DNA of 45,903 bases from Burkholderia sp. Bp9143 (GCF_003853645.1 NZ_QTPO01000061.1:1-45903); one strand, 5' to 3'; positions 25,655-35,609 are shown, counted from the first letter of the stretch. A program made the numbers and translations. Notes: generated by a model from the sequence alone, not told the origin.

Positions 25655-26254
25655 TCATTGCGACACCCTGCGCCTTACCGGTCGACAAGGGGTTCCGACG
25701 CAAATCATCCCTTCCTCCATATCCGAAAACACCGAGCTTCGTGCGCCAACGACAGCGCCACGGCCGACGGTCACACCTGGGGCGACAAACACATCCGAGG
25801 CTACCCAGGCCTGTTCCTCGATGCGGATCGGCCGGCCGCGAATTGCGAAGTCAACACGAGTAGGATCGTGATCGCCGGCACACAAATACGAGCGCTGCGA
25901 GACAACCGCATGCGCGCCGACCTCAATCGGTCCCAAGCTGTATAGCACCGCATCGTCCCCGATCCAGCTGTGATCGCCGAGCGTTACTTTCCACGGATAC
26001 GTCACCACGGACGTCGGTCGGATCAGCACACCCTTCCCGACTCGCGCGCCGAATAAACGCAATAGGAATCGGCGCCAGCCATACATGAATTGCGGTGATG
26101 CCCGAAACAGGATCGACTGACAGATCCACCAGAGCTGAACGATCACGATGCCGCGTCCGCGGAAGCCACTCGGTACAGCAAAGCGGCTCAGATCCTGATA
26201 TGTCAATCGATCGCCAAGGCGATCGGAATCCTCGGTCTTCGTGTCATACGTCAT
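25655..26254 (-). CDS. wcaF: WcaF-type acetyltransferase (left-handed beta-helix)
   Basis: The 199-residue cytoplasmic enzyme transfers acetyl from acetyl-CoA to a sugar of the repeat unit. It resembles colanic acid WcaF: FMYGWRRFLLRLFGARVGKG near residue 60, then hexapeptide-type turns (VTLGDHSWIGDD, IEVGAHAVVS, VTVGRGAVVGA) and GTPCRPVRRR at the end. The HDPTR segment (about residue 129) follows the usual catalytic His position of this family. Its ATG overlaps the stop of the gene before it (ATGA), showing translational coupling inside the operon. Confidence 0.88.
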   Translation of the reverse strand: MTYDTKTEDSDRLGDRLTYQDLSRFAVPSGFRGRGIVIVQLWWICQSILFRASPQFMYGWRRFLLRLFGARVGKGVLIRPTSVVTYPWKVTLGDHSWIGDDAVLYSLGPIEVGAHAVVSQRSYLCAGDHDPTRVDFAIRGRPIRIEEQAWVASDVFVAPGVTVGRGAVVGARSSVFSDMEEGMICVGTPCRPVRRRVSQ

Positions 26255-27438
26255 GCTTTGATCACTCTATCAACGATATCTGCCAATCTCTGGCCCAAAC
26301 TCGGCGAGTTGAGCTGTTGATATTTCGCAAACGCACGTGAGGCCGTGTTGCGGATGATCTCCGGCGGCAAATTCCAGATCTCGGTCAAAGCCCCTGCCAA
26401 TGCATCCGCTCCGCCGTCGTGCGCATAGAGAAATCCGGTTTCGAAGGGCTCCACATTTTCCGGCTCAGGACCCATGTGCATCGGCAATCGGTCGTGCACC
26501 AGAGGCGGCAAACTGAGGCCGAACATATGCACGACGCTCAAGCCGGCAGCGCCCGGATAGCAGCCAATCCGGCACTTTCTGCTGATCGCGGCGATCTCGC
26601 CGTCGTCGAAAATCCCGCCGTGCCAGATCACGTGAGCTCGCCCCGCATACTTGTCCTGCAAGCGGGCTCGTTGCTCGCCGTCACCAACGACGTGCAGCAC
26701 AATACAATGCCCTTCGCTCACGAGCGCTTCCACGGCCTGGATCAGGATTTCTACATTACAGCCCTCACGCAACCTCCCGACGAACAGCACGCCCTGTTCG
26801 GTGCCGGTCTTCTCCGACGGCGCGACCGTCCGTTCGACCAAGAGCGAATTGCTCGCGACGGTAAGCTTCGACGGCGGGCAACCAATGCGCTCGAGCGAGC
26901 GCTTCGATACTTCCGCGTAGCAGACGTAATGCGAGGAAAGTGCAACCGCGGCGCGATAACAAAGTGTACGCAACAGGCCAGGTTTCTCGTAACGGTAAAG
27001 CCCTTGTCCGTGAATCACCATCGGAACGCACGTCAGACGACCAACGACCAATGCCAGCCACAACGAAACGTAAGTCACATCGGCGAAGATGAATACGGCT
27101 GCCGGCCGCTCGCGCATGATGCGCGGCACAACCTTTGTCTGGACTTTGACGCGCCTACGGAACACATTGTTGATCGGCGTTTCGACGAACTCTTCGCATT
27201 TGGGGCGTTCGCGCGAAAACCCCCGCGACTCGACCCCATCGGAGCTCGCGAAGACCTTCACGTTGAAGCGTTGGCTGAGCGCCGCGATAACCTCAACCCG
27301 ATAACGGGCAATCAACGGTTGCACGTAATAGACCGTATGCTTCAACGCAAACTGAGTGGCTGCGCCCGCGCCGTTACCACTCCGATTCGATGTTTTGTGG
27401 TTCGTCACTGTCCCGTCCAAATGATCAACTCGACTCAC
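26251..27438 (-). CDS. Glycosyltransferase, GT-B fold (GT4-like)
   Basis: The 395-residue protein has a GT-B pattern: YYVQPLIARYRVEVIAAL near the N-terminus, GVLFVGRLREGCNVEIL and VVGDGEQRARLQ in the donor half. The usual EX7E pair is not kept (PGAAGLSVVHMFGLSLP), so catalysis may differ from typical GT4 enzymes. I prefer the GTG at 27438, whose GTGA overlaps the stop of the preceding gene; no ATG is available early in the frame. Substrate unknown. Confidence 0.75.
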   Translation of the reverse strand: MSRVDHLDGTVTNHKTSNRSGNGAGAATQFALKHTVYYVQPLIARYRVEVIAALSQRFNVKVFASSDGVESRGFSRERPKCEEFVETPINNVFRRRVKVQTKVVPRIMRERPAAVFIFADVTYVSLWLALVVGRLTCVPMVIHGQGLYRYEKPGLLRTLCYRAAVALSSHYVCYAEVSKRSLERIGCPPSKLTVASNSLLVERTVAPSEKTGTEQGVLFVGRLREGCNVEILIQAVEALVSEGHCIVLHVVGDGEQRARLQDKYAGRAHVIWHGGIFDDGEIAAISRKCRIGCYPGAAGLSVVHMFGLSLPPLVHDRLPMHMGPEPENVEPFETGFLYAHDGGADALAGALTEIWNLPPEIIRNTASRAFAKYQQLNSPSLGQRLADIVDRVIKA

Positions 27439-28685
27439 GAAACACAACTATCCACTTCGTCGAGGTGCCAGCTCTGCGATGTAGCAATGGCATTAACGAC
27501 GTTGCGTCCGAAAGCCTGCGGCGTATGTGCCACCGCGAACGCGCGCAACCGACCCGATCCGCTCATCGCGGCCACGCTGTCGGTGAGGCTAGACCAATTG
27601 AAGTGAACCTCGCTCGGTCCATCCGTGACAAAATCGCTCCACCGGATGCCTAGCATGTACCGCTCTCGATAGTGTTCAATCAGTCCGTAGCCTGCCGTCA
27701 CAACGGGCACTCCAGCCTGCGCCGACTGAATCAACACACCACTCATTCCACTGAAGTTCTCGTAGCACAGCCAAGCCACGTCGGCGCAGGCGAAGGCCTG
27801 CCCTTCCTCAAGATTCGTCACGAAGCGATCGACAGAGACGAACTGGTGTTTCCGCTCCGGCCGACGCTCAAGATACTCGGCGATCATCCGCTTCGCTTCG
27901 CCATTCTGCGCGCCCATCATCAGCAAACGGAAATGCGACGGCAGATCCGGTGCGTCAAACAACCTCAACAGCTTCGCAAGCCCTTTGCGAGGGCTAACCG
28001 AGCCATACAGCAAAATCACGAAATCGCTCGGCGAGAGGCCGTGAACCAAACGCGCCTCCGACCGCTCTGCGGGTTGCCGGATGAAGGAAACGTCAGGAAC
28101 GTAGCGAACCTTACCGGAATGACGCTTCATCGTTCGGCCGACAAATTCGGCTAGCGGCTCGTCGATCGATGTCAGTACGGCAAGATTTCGCGTCTTGAGC
28201 GCAAGGTTAAAAAAGAACTTGTTAACAATATCCTGCTTGCCGTGCGTGCCGATAATGCCGCAAGCCGCATGATGAAACTTTGCAGCCAACAACATCCCGC
28301 CGAACGGTGTCTCGCCGAATGGTGATCCGAACCAGCCAATCACCTTATCGATGTTGTTGAAGAAAGGCACATATACGAAATCAATCTTCTCGTACCCGGA
28401 TACGGTTCGATAGCCTGCCTGAAACGCACGAATCCATCGGTACTGCAAGCGAAACAACTCGAACCGGCTCGTCCCCCCTGGCGGCACGTCTGGCATCGTT
28501 GCGATCTTCAACCGGTCGCCGAACTCGGACCGCAGCGCATTACATGCGTCATGACGCGTCGCTTCGGTGCTAGTCAGCATAATGACCTTCAACCCACGGG
28601 CAAGCGCCTCAGCCACGATCAACCGGACGTACAGCACCATGCGGTGACCGGTCGCATCAGGTTCGACGATCATCAATGTCGCCAT
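27435..28685 (-). CDS. Glycosyltransferase-like protein, GT-B fold
   Basis: The 416-residue protein begins IVEPDATGHRMVLYVRLI, a GT-B start seen in EPS glycosyltransferases. It continues in the donor half with ILLYGSVSPRKGLAKLLRLF and LCYENFSGMSGVLIQSAQAGVP, where the GT4 Glu residues are missing. ATG 28685 has a strong GGGGAA site 5-6 bases upstream. It lies 9 bases after the preceding stop and overlaps the next start, so it is an internal operon gene. Specificity is unknown. The EPS donors made in the window (UDP-Glc, UDP-GlcA, GDP-Man, GDP-Fuc) are candidates. Confidence 0.75.
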   Translation of the reverse strand: MATLMIVEPDATGHRMVLYVRLIVAEALARGLKVIMLTSTEATRHDACNALRSEFGDRLKIATMPDVPPGGTSRFELFRLQYRWIRAFQAGYRTVSGYEKIDFVYVPFFNNIDKVIGWFGSPFGETPFGGMLLAAKFHHAACGIIGTHGKQDIVNKFFFNLALKTRNLAVLTSIDEPLAEFVGRTMKRHSGKVRYVPDVSFIRQPAERSEARLVHGLSPSDFVILLYGSVSPRKGLAKLLRLFDAPDLPSHFRLLMMGAQNGEAKRMIAEYLERRPERKHQFVSVDRFVTNLEEGQAFACADVAWLCYENFSGMSGVLIQSAQAGVPVVTAGYGLIEHYRERYMLGIRWSDFVTDGPSEVHFNWSSLTDSVAAMSGSGRLRAFAVAHTPQAFGRNVVNAIATSQSWHLDEVDSCVS

Positions 28686-28694
28686 TCCGTTCCC

Positions 28695-29822
28695 CTACGC
28701 GCGTTCGGTCCTGATGTCATCACGCATCAAGATCTGCTTGAAAAGATCGAAATACTGTTCGGCCACACGTTTAACGGAAAAAGCGCTGAGGTCCCGCTTG
28801 AACCGCGCCTGATACGTAACGAATGATTCGATCGCTGCCGCGTAGCGCGCGCTGTCCGACACGGGAACGCATCGGATTCCTTCAAACCCGTTCAGCTTCG
28901 CAAACGCATCGATATCCGACGCGACGACCGGAATGCTGCTGGCTAGCGCCTCGATCATCGCAACGCTGTGCGCCTCGCGCAGCGAGGGCATCAGGTAAAC
29001 ATCCGCCGCGGACAGAAGCGATGGCACGTCCGACCGACTGCCCAGCCACAAGACATGGTGCTCGAGATTCAGTTCGGCGATTTTGTCGACCACTTCCTGG
29101 CGATATTCCTCGGTCTCCGTCAGGCCGGCGAACCAAAGCATGACATCGTGTCCAGCGTCAACGAGCCGCTTGAGCGCCAGTACGCTGGATACCTGCCCCT
29201 TCACTCGCGCAACGCGACCGACCTGCAACAGAACGATCTGCTTCTCACCCGCCTGCAACGCATGGCGCAGCCTGTATCGCTCGGCCGGATCGAAACGAAA
29301 ACGATCAATCTGCGTACCGTTCGGGATCGTCTCGAGCCTGCCCACGCTACCGAATCGCTTTCTGTAGTTGTCGCGGGCAGTGTCGGTCACGGTTACAACC
29401 GCTGCCGCCGCAAAACGCAACAGATACTCGGAAGTACGCAATGCGGCATTCGAATAGTCGTCGTTCGTCGCAGAGTGCAGCACGCTGACTACCGGAATGG
29501 AAGCACCGGACAATCTCGCCGCGGCCCGGGCATACGCGGCCGGGATCACTGAATGCGCGACGACAATGTCCGGCTGGAACTCGCGGTATGCGCGGCTGAT
29601 CAAGCGCAATCGGTCTAGACGTCCAGTCACATGTGGCGGGTTCGTGTACCAGACACCCCGTTGCACAAGCGGATCAACAATTTTCTCGAAATCCGGATCG
29701 GACGGATTCAACGCCGCGATGCCCGTGACTGCGCCGTGCCCGGCGTGTGCGTCTGCCAGGCTGCACGCGAGGACTTCCGCCCCCGAATGCCGTGGCGTCA
29801 GAACAATATGGAGAATTCGCAT
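28695..29822 (-). CDS. Glycosyltransferase family 4
   Basis: The 375-residue GT-B protein has a clean GT4 layout: ILHIVLTPRHSGAEVLA at the N-terminus, VAHSVIPAAYARAAARL, IPNGTQIDRFRFDP near the domain hinge, LLQVGRVARVKGQ, and the EX7E pair in SLREAHSVAMIEALASSIP (about residues 285-295). GAGGAGA lies about 8 bases before ATG 29822. It follows the flippase gene by 12 bases. Sugar specificity cannot be assigned. Confidence 0.85.
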   Translation of the reverse strand: MRILHIVLTPRHSGAEVLACSLADAHAGHGAVTGIAALNPSDPDFEKIVDPLVQRGVWYTNPPHVTGRLDRLRLISRAYREFQPDIVVAHSVIPAAYARAAARLSGASIPVVSVLHSATNDDYSNAALRTSEYLLRFAAAAVVTVTDTARDNYRKRFGSVGRLETIPNGTQIDRFRFDPAERYRLRHALQAGEKQIVLLQVGRVARVKGQVSSVLALKRLVDAGHDVMLWFAGLTETEEYRQEVVDKIAELNLEHHVLWLGSRSDVPSLLSAADVYLMPSLREAHSVAMIEALASSIPVVASDIDAFAKLNGFEGIRCVPVSDSARYAAAIESFVTYQARFKRDLSAFSVKRVAEQYFDLFKQILMRDDIRTERA

Positions 29823-29834
29823 CGCCGAGTCTCC

Positions 29835-31232
29835 TCAAGCAGACAACGAAAAGCCGGCCCGCAATTTCTGCAGGGGCAAAACGATTGCGGCACCGCTCAA
29901 GAATCCGATCAGTACCACGTGGTACGGGATCTCCGACAACAGATATCCGAGCAATGTAATCAGCCCTGAAATTGGCACTCCGATGGTAGCGAGCGGCAAC
30001 AACTCTCGTAAATCGCCACGCGCGTCGGCAATCATTTCTCGAAGCATGATCAAGCAGCACACAAAAACCGAAATAGCAGACGCAAGTGCGACACCGATCG
30101 CGCCAAGCAAAGGTACTGCGATAGCAGATAGGCTCAGCAACACGACCAGTTGTACCGATGTGGCAACCGTGACCCGACTCGGCCGCCCCGTTCCACGAAG
30201 ATATGCGTTGAGCAGACCAACGAGCACGCCCACCGCCATCAAGTAGACAAAGATCCGGAAAAATGGCACGGCACCGCGCCACTGACTGCCGAGAGTCAAA
30301 CTGACGATGTCCGGCGCCGCCACGCAAAGGAATGTCGCAAGCACCAAGCCGATCGCGCCCAGATGGCTAAACAGGGCCAATGCATACCTTACCGCATGCT
30401 CTTTATCTCTCCGTGCCAATTCGGCAAAGTTCGGGAACAGGTACTGGTTAAGCGCAATGCCAAAATCGGCCACGCCAAATTGGGCAAGGCGACTTGCCGT
30501 CTGGTATAGACCCAGAGTCTGTACGCCAAAGGTCTTGACCGTGATCAGCCGATCAAGTTGATTGACGACCATCGTCAGCAAGCTGCTCGCCCAAACCCAG
30601 CGGCCAAACCCCATGACCTCGCCAAGCGGCGCCGTGTCGAAGTTCAGACGCGGTCGTGTAGCAAACACGATATGCGACGCGATAGCCTTCAGCAACTCGG
30701 CCAGCGGAAGCGCCGCAAGCACCCATACCACGTCGTGATAGGCGAATGCCGCAACACAGGACATCACGAAGTCAACGATGACGAAAGCCGTCGTCAACAG
30801 GGCAACCGTGCGAAACCGTCGTTCGCGTTGGGCGATCGCAACCCGCATGCTTGCCATGCACCGCGCAAACGGCACCAGCGCGACAAGTTGCAACAGCGTC
30901 GTGCTCTCCGGAATGCTCATCAATCGCGCGATCGGCGCCGAAGTCACGAACAAGACAACTGAAAGAATCGTGCCCCGCACTGCGTTTGCCGTCCACAATG
31001 CGTCCAGGCTCCGCTGATCCAGCAACTCACGTTGCTGGATCAGCGCATGGCTCAATCCCATTTCGGTGAGAGATTCCGCAATCGACAGAGCCATCAGGGC
31101 TGCGGCAATCAGACCGATCGACTCCGGCCCCAACAAGCGTGCCAAAAGAAAGAACTTGAACGCCACCAGCAGGCGCGACACACCTTGTTGCGCGAACACC
31201 CAGGTCGCGCTGCTCTCGTCAAATCGCATCAT
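29835..31232 (-). CDS. Wzx-type polysaccharide flippase
   Basis: The 465-residue inner-membrane protein has about twelve to fourteen hydrophobic helices and belongs to the MOP/polysaccharide-transport group (WzxC-like). The N-terminus has FKFFLLARLLGPESIGLIA, and the middle has FGRWVWASSLLTMVVNQLDR then TFGVQTLGLYQTASRL, both typical of the group. It should flip the undecaprenyl-linked repeat unit to the periplasmic face. Two adjacent ATGs (31232, 31229) are available. It lies 23 bases after fcl and 12 bases before a glycosyltransferase gene. Confidence 0.9.
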   Translation of the reverse strand: MMRFDESSATWVFAQQGVSRLLVAFKFFLLARLLGPESIGLIAAALMALSIAESLTEMGLSHALIQQRELLDQRSLDALWTANAVRGTILSVVLFVTSAPIARLMSIPESTTLLQLVALVPFARCMASMRVAIAQRERRFRTVALLTTAFVIVDFVMSCVAAFAYHDVVWVLAALPLAELLKAIASHIVFATRPRLNFDTAPLGEVMGFGRWVWASSLLTMVVNQLDRLITVKTFGVQTLGLYQTASRLAQFGVADFGIALNQYLFPNFAELARRDKEHAVRYALALFSHLGAIGLVLATFLCVAAPDIVSLTLGSQWRGAVPFFRIFVYLMAVGVLVGLLNAYLRGTGRPSRVTVATSVQLVVLLSLSAIAVPLLGAIGVALASAISVFVCCLIMLREMIADARGDLRELLPLATIGVPISGLITLLGYLLSEIPYHVVLIGFLSGAAIVLPLQKLRAGFSLSA

Positions 31233-31255
31233 CGTGGTTTGCCGTCTCTACCCGC

Positions 31256-32206
31256 TTAAACCCGCTCGGTCATCTGGGCTTCGGGACGCTGGAGAAAATC
31301 GCGGTAGGTCGAAGCCAGTCCTTCGTCGAGACCAATCTTCGCAGTCCATCCCAGTTCGGTCAGCTTGCTGACGTCGAGCAGTTTCTGCGGCGTGCCATCC
31401 GGCTTCGTCACGTCGAATTCGATTCGACCGTCGAATCCCACCGTTCGCATAGCGGCGTGCGCCAATTCCTCGATCGTGACATCCGATCCGCATCCCACGT
31501 TGTACAGGCTCGAATCGATGTCCCTCTCCAAAGCGAAAACTGTCGCGTCAGCCATGTCATCGACGTGCAGGAACTCGCGGCGCGCGCGACCGGTTCCCCA
31601 CACCTGGAGGTTGTCCTTGCCTTCGAGATTCGCCTCGTGCGCCTTGCGTAGCAATGCAGGCAACACGTGGCTGTTGTTCAGGTCATAGTTGTCGTTCTGG
31701 CCGTACAGGTTTGTCGGCATCAGCGACACGTACTTCGTCCCGTATTGCCGGTTGTACGACTCGCAAAGCTTGATGCCCGCGATCTTTGCAATTGCGTACG
31801 GCTCGTTCGTCTTTTCCAGCGGCCCGGTCAACAAATACTCTTCCTTGATCGGCTGCGGGCACTCGCGCGGATAAATACATGACGACCCGAGGAACACCAG
31901 GCGCTCGACTCCTGCACGATAAGCCGCGTGAATCACGTTGGCTTCGATCATCAGGTTCAGGTACAGGAAATCGGCCGGATACGTATTATTGGCCAGAATC
32001 CCGCCCACCTTGGCTGCCGCAAGCACGACGACGTCAATCGCGCTGTCTCGGAAAAACGCATCGACGGCCGCCTGATCAATCAGATCAAGCTCGGATCGAC
32101 TGCGTGTCACGATATCGCGATACCCCTTCGCCACGAGATTGCGCACGACCGCCGAACCGACCATTCCACGATGTCCGGCGACGAAAATTCGCGTGTTCTT
32201 GTCCAT
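31256..32206 (-). CDS. fcl: GDP-L-fucose synthase
   Basis: Fcl (WcaG) epimerises and reduces GDP-4-keto-6-deoxymannose to GDP-L-fucose using NADPH. The 316-residue short-chain dehydrogenase has VAGHRGMVGSAVVRN at the N-terminus, LGSSCIYPRECPQP, the YxxxK pair in YAIAKIAGIKLCESY, and MPTNLYGQNDNYD, all as in E. coli Fcl (321 residues). I prefer ATG 32206. A GTG at 32215 would overlap the gmd stop (GTGA) but lacks a ribosome-binding site. It follows gmd, giving the standard pathway pair. Confidence 0.95.
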   Translation of the reverse strand: MDKNTRIFVAGHRGMVGSAVVRNLVAKGYRDIVTRSRSELDLIDQAAVDAFFRDSAIDVVVLAAAKVGGILANNTYPADFLYLNLMIEANVIHAAYRAGVERLVFLGSSCIYPRECPQPIKEEYLLTGPLEKTNEPYAIAKIAGIKLCESYNRQYGTKYVSLMPTNLYGQNDNYDLNNSHVLPALLRKAHEANLEGKDNLQVWGTGRARREFLHVDDMADATVFALERDIDSSLYNVGCGSDVTIEELAHAAMRTVGFDGRIEFDVTKPDGTPQKLLDVSKLTELGWTAKIGLDEGLASTYRDFLQRPEAQMTERV

Positions 32207-32211
32207 GGCAC

Positions 32212-33330
32212 TCACTCGTTGTATTCGAACGTCTTGAAACCGGCAAGGTTCACGAGCGCATCGCGCTTTGCCACCTGATAGTCCGCTCGCACCATTTCGG
32301 TGACCAACGACTCGAATGACGTCGTCGGCCTCCAGCCCAGTTTCTCGTGAGCTTTGGTCGGATCACCCAGCAACGTTTCGACTTCAGTCGGACGGAAATA
32401 GCGCGGATCGACACGGACAATCACCGTGCCGGGAATCACTTTCGCCTCCGAGCCCGTTACCTTTTCGACGATACCGATCTCGCTAACGCCTTCGCCTTCG
32501 AATCGCACGGTAATGCCGAGTTCGGCAGCGGCCTGCTTGACAAAGTCGCGTACGCTGTACTGCACGCCCGTCGCAATGACGAAGTCTTCAGGCTGCTCCT
32601 GTTGCAGCATCATCCATTGCATTTCGACGTAGTCGCGTGCATGTCCCCAGTCACGCAGCGCTGACATGTTGCCCAGGTACAGGCAGTCCTGCAGGCCGAC
32701 CGCGATCCGCGCGATCGCGCGCGTGATCTTGCGTGTTACGAAGGTCTCGCCGCGTACCGGCGATTCGTGGTTGAACAAGATGCCGTTGCACGCATAGATA
32801 CCGTATGCCTCGCGGTAGTTGACGGTAATCCAGTACGCGTACATCTTCGCGACCGCATACGGGCTACGCGGGTAGAACGGTGTCGTCTCCTTCTGCGGAA
32901 TCTCCTGCACGAGACCGTAAAGCTCCGACGTCGATGCCTGATAAAAGCGCGTCTTCTTCTCGAGCCCGAGAATCCGGATCGCTTCAAGAATCCGCAGCGC
33001 GCCGATACCATCGGCATTCGCCGTATATTCCGGCTCTTCGAACGAAACGGCGACGTGGCTCTGGGCGGCGAGGTTGTAGATCTCGTCAGGCTGCACACGC
33101 TGGATGATGCGCACGAGGCTCGTCGAATCTGTCAGGTCACCATGATGCAGTACGAAGCGCCGGTCGGACACATGCGGGTCTTGATAGAGATGATCGATCC
33201 GATCGGTATTGAACAGTGAAGCACGACGCTTGATACCGTGCACTTCGTAGCCCTTGTTCAGTAGCAGCTCCGCAAGGTATGAGCCGTCTTGCCCCGTGAC
33301 GCCGGTAATTAAAGCAACTTTACGATTCAT
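32212..33330 (-). CDS. gmd: GDP-mannose 4,6-dehydratase
   Basis: Gmd converts GDP-D-mannose to GDP-4-keto-6-deoxy-D-mannose, the entry step to GDP-L-fucose. The 372-residue protein shows the NADP motif GVTGQDGSYLAELL, the RRASLFNTDRIDHLY segment, and the Ser/Tyr/Lys triad (ASTSELYG, then YAVAKMYAYW), with RDWGHARDYVEMQW downstream. ATG 33330 matches the family start; codons before it carry no Gmd similarity. GGGAG lies about 12 bases before it. With fcl alongside, GDP-L-fucose is the expected product rather than GDP-D-rhamnose. Confidence 0.96.
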   Translation of the reverse strand: MNRKVALITGVTGQDGSYLAELLLNKGYEVHGIKRRASLFNTDRIDHLYQDPHVSDRRFVLHHGDLTDSTSLVRIIQRVQPDEIYNLAAQSHVAVSFEEPEYTANADGIGALRILEAIRILGLEKKTRFYQASTSELYGLVQEIPQKETTPFYPRSPYAVAKMYAYWITVNYREAYGIYACNGILFNHESPVRGETFVTRKITRAIARIAVGLQDCLYLGNMSALRDWGHARDYVEMQWMMLQQEQPEDFVIATGVQYSVRDFVKQAAAELGITVRFEGEGVSEIGIVEKVTGSEAKVIPGTVIVRVDPRYFRPTEVETLLGDPTKAHEKLGWRPTTSFESLVTEMVRADYQVAKRDALVNLAGFKTFEYNE

Positions 33331-33393
33331 GATTCGATACTCCCAATTTGACGTGCCGCATGTGTCGATTTCAAACACATTCCGCGATGTAGT

Positions 33394-35607
33394 TCACTCT
33401 GAAACGCTTTCGTATCCGTAGTAACCGGAGTAATAGCTGCCATAGCCGAATCGATGCCGCGGCACGTCGGTCAACAACGTCCCCTTCAGCGCCACGCCAC
33501 CACCACGCAGGCGGTTTGCGCATTCAATGAGTTCCGCGCGAGGGTGCTTTCCATGGCGAACTACGAGCAACGTCGCACCCGCATACCGACCGATCACTGT
33601 AGAGTCGGTGACTGCGAGCACGGGCGGCGTATCGACGATCACGAGGTCGTAGCGTCGCGACACTTCGTCGAGAAGCTTCTTGAACTTGTCGCTCAGCAGT
33701 AGCTCTGCCGGATTCGGTGGCAAAGAACCCTTCGGAAGCAGATCGACACCGGTCACGACATCGCGCTGAATTGCCTCGTCGAGGCTGAATCCCGTGATCA
33801 CGTCCGATAGACCAGGTTGCTTGGTCACTCCGAGATACGAATGAACGTTGCCGCGGCGCATATCCGCATCGATGAGCAGTACGCGAGTACCGCTGCTCGC
33901 GATAACGGCCGACAAGTTCACGGACACGAACGACTTCCCGACATCCGGTCGAGGGCCTGTAATCACGATCACGTTATTGGACGAATCGAGCAACCCGAAC
34001 TGCAATGCCGTTCTCAGGCTGCGAATGCCCTCAGTAGCCAGATCCTCGCTCTCGAGCGACGCCAAAACGTGGGGGCCAGGTAGCCCGCGATCCATTGCTT
34101 GTTGCAGGTTGATCTGTGCTTGACTATGAGGAATCGTTGCGTAGACCGGCAAATCGATAGCCTTCTCGATTTCGTCGCTGTGCTTCAACCCGCCAAACAA
34201 TGCGTGCTTCGCGAACGCCGTCACCGTACCGATCACAAGCCCGAGCAACGCGGCCAACACGATGACGAGCGGCCGTTTCGGCTTCACCGGTTCATCGGCT
34301 ACCACTGCAAAGTCGACGACACGGACGTTACCGACTTGGCCAGCCTTGACGATGCGCAGTTGCTGCGCGTTGTCCAGCAAGCTCGTATAAAGCTCTGTGT
34401 TCACACGCACATCGCGCAACAGCCGCAATGCAGACTGCTCCGTATCGGGAAGCGTCAGCACGCGCTTGTTCAACTGATCCTGTTGGGCATTGAGGGCTGC
34501 TATCTGTGCCGTCAATGCCGCAAGCGCAGGGTGCTCGCCCGTAAAGCGCTGGGCCATTTCGACACGTTGCTGTTCCAGATCCACGAGCTTGGTCTTGCCT
34601 TCGACGATCTGCTGCAGCAAAAGTCGGCTCTCTTCGGTCAGATCGACAGTCCCCTTTTTATTGCGAAAGGCGTTGTACTTGTCTTCAGACTGATCAAGCT
34701 GCTTGCGCAACTGCGGCAGTTGCTGATCAAGAAACGCAAGCGTGTGCTCCGCTTCAGCCGACTTCCGATCAATATTCTGTTGCACATACGTGGATGCGAT
34801 CGTGTTGAGAATTTGAGCTGTCCGGGCACTATCGGTGCCGTCCAGGGATACACCGATCACGCCAGATTGCTTGGTCTTCTCGGCAATGACGAGATCGCCC
34901 TGCAATCGATTGATCGTCGCCTGGGTCGAAGCGCGACTGAAAACGAATTCCGTATTTGGTCGCGCTCGGAGACTTTCGACCGTCAATTCCACCGCGCCGT
35001 ATTGATCAACGCCACGCTCAACCCGGCCGACCGCCCCCTTCAGAACGACATCGCCGTCCGGATTCACGAGTTCATAGTGGCCTCCATCCCGCGCAATCAG
35101 CTCGAACTTGGTACCGTAGCGTTCCTTTGGCACCTCGAACCGGGAGACTGCGATCTTCTCCCCTCCCCATGCGAAGTGCGTCATTCCGAACCAGGGAGAT
35201 GCCAGTTTCTGGCTTCCTGCGATGCGTGCCAGCATCGCCCCGATCACGGGAAAATAGCGGGGCTGCGCCGAGATATCGAGATGCAATGCCTCCACTGTGT
35301 GACCGACCACTAGGCGAGAACGAATCAACTCGATCTCGGCGTCTGCGGTCTGTTTCGTATCAAAGATCGATGCAAGCTCGCCCAACGCATTTTGCGTCGA
35401 GTTTGCACTGTCTTCGACCTGAATCATCACGTCCGCACGATAGGCCGGCTTCGCGACGAACGCGTAGACCGCGCCGAGCAAGAGGATGAATGCGGCAATC
35501 GCGGAAATGAGTTTCCAGTTCTCGGCGACGACAGCCACATAGTCAGACAGGTGAATCTCGTCACCTTCCTGCATGTCGATGATTCTGGATTTATTTGCGG
35601 ATTCCAT
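33394..35607 (-). CDS. wzc: Wzc-type tyrosine autokinase and EPS chain-length/export regulator
   Basis: This is a 737-residue inner-membrane protein. It has two transmembrane helices (LISAIAAFILLLGAVYAFV near residues 33-51, and PLVIVLAALLGLVIGTV near 445), a periplasmic Wzz domain with coiled coil between them, and a cytoplasmic BY-kinase domain. That domain shows Walker A GPRPDVGKSF (about 547-556), Walker A' LLIDADMRRGN and Walker B LVIVDTPP. The C-terminus is a tyrosine cluster, FGYGSYYSGYYGYE, the autophosphorylation tail. Cycling of this tail with Wzb controls polymerisation. The ATG at 35607 is 2 bases past the wzb stop (TGACTATG). It resembles BceF of cepacian synthesis. Confidence 0.95.
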   Translation of the reverse strand: MESANKSRIIDMQEGDEIHLSDYVAVVAENWKLISAIAAFILLLGAVYAFVAKPAYRADVMIQVEDSANSTQNALGELASIFDTKQTADAEIELIRSRLVVGHTVEALHLDISAQPRYFPVIGAMLARIAGSQKLASPWFGMTHFAWGGEKIAVSRFEVPKERYGTKFELIARDGGHYELVNPDGDVVLKGAVGRVERGVDQYGAVELTVESLRARPNTEFVFSRASTQATINRLQGDLVIAEKTKQSGVIGVSLDGTDSARTAQILNTIASTYVQQNIDRKSAEAEHTLAFLDQQLPQLRKQLDQSEDKYNAFRNKKGTVDLTEESRLLLQQIVEGKTKLVDLEQQRVEMAQRFTGEHPALAALTAQIAALNAQQDQLNKRVLTLPDTEQSALRLLRDVRVNTELYTSLLDNAQQLRIVKAGQVGNVRVVDFAVVADEPVKPKRPLVIVLAALLGLVIGTVTAFAKHALFGGLKHSDEIEKAIDLPVYATIPHSQAQINLQQAMDRGLPGPHVLASLESEDLATEGIRSLRTALQFGLLDSSNNVIVITGPRPDVGKSFVSVNLSAVIASSGTRVLLIDADMRRGNVHSYLGVTKQPGLSDVITGFSLDEAIQRDVVTGVDLLPKGSLPPNPAELLLSDKFKKLLDEVSRRYDLVIVDTPPVLAVTDSTVIGRYAGATLLVVRHGKHPRAELIECANRLRGGGVALKGTLLTDVPRHRFGYGSYYSGYYGYESVSE

Positions 35608-35609
35608 AG

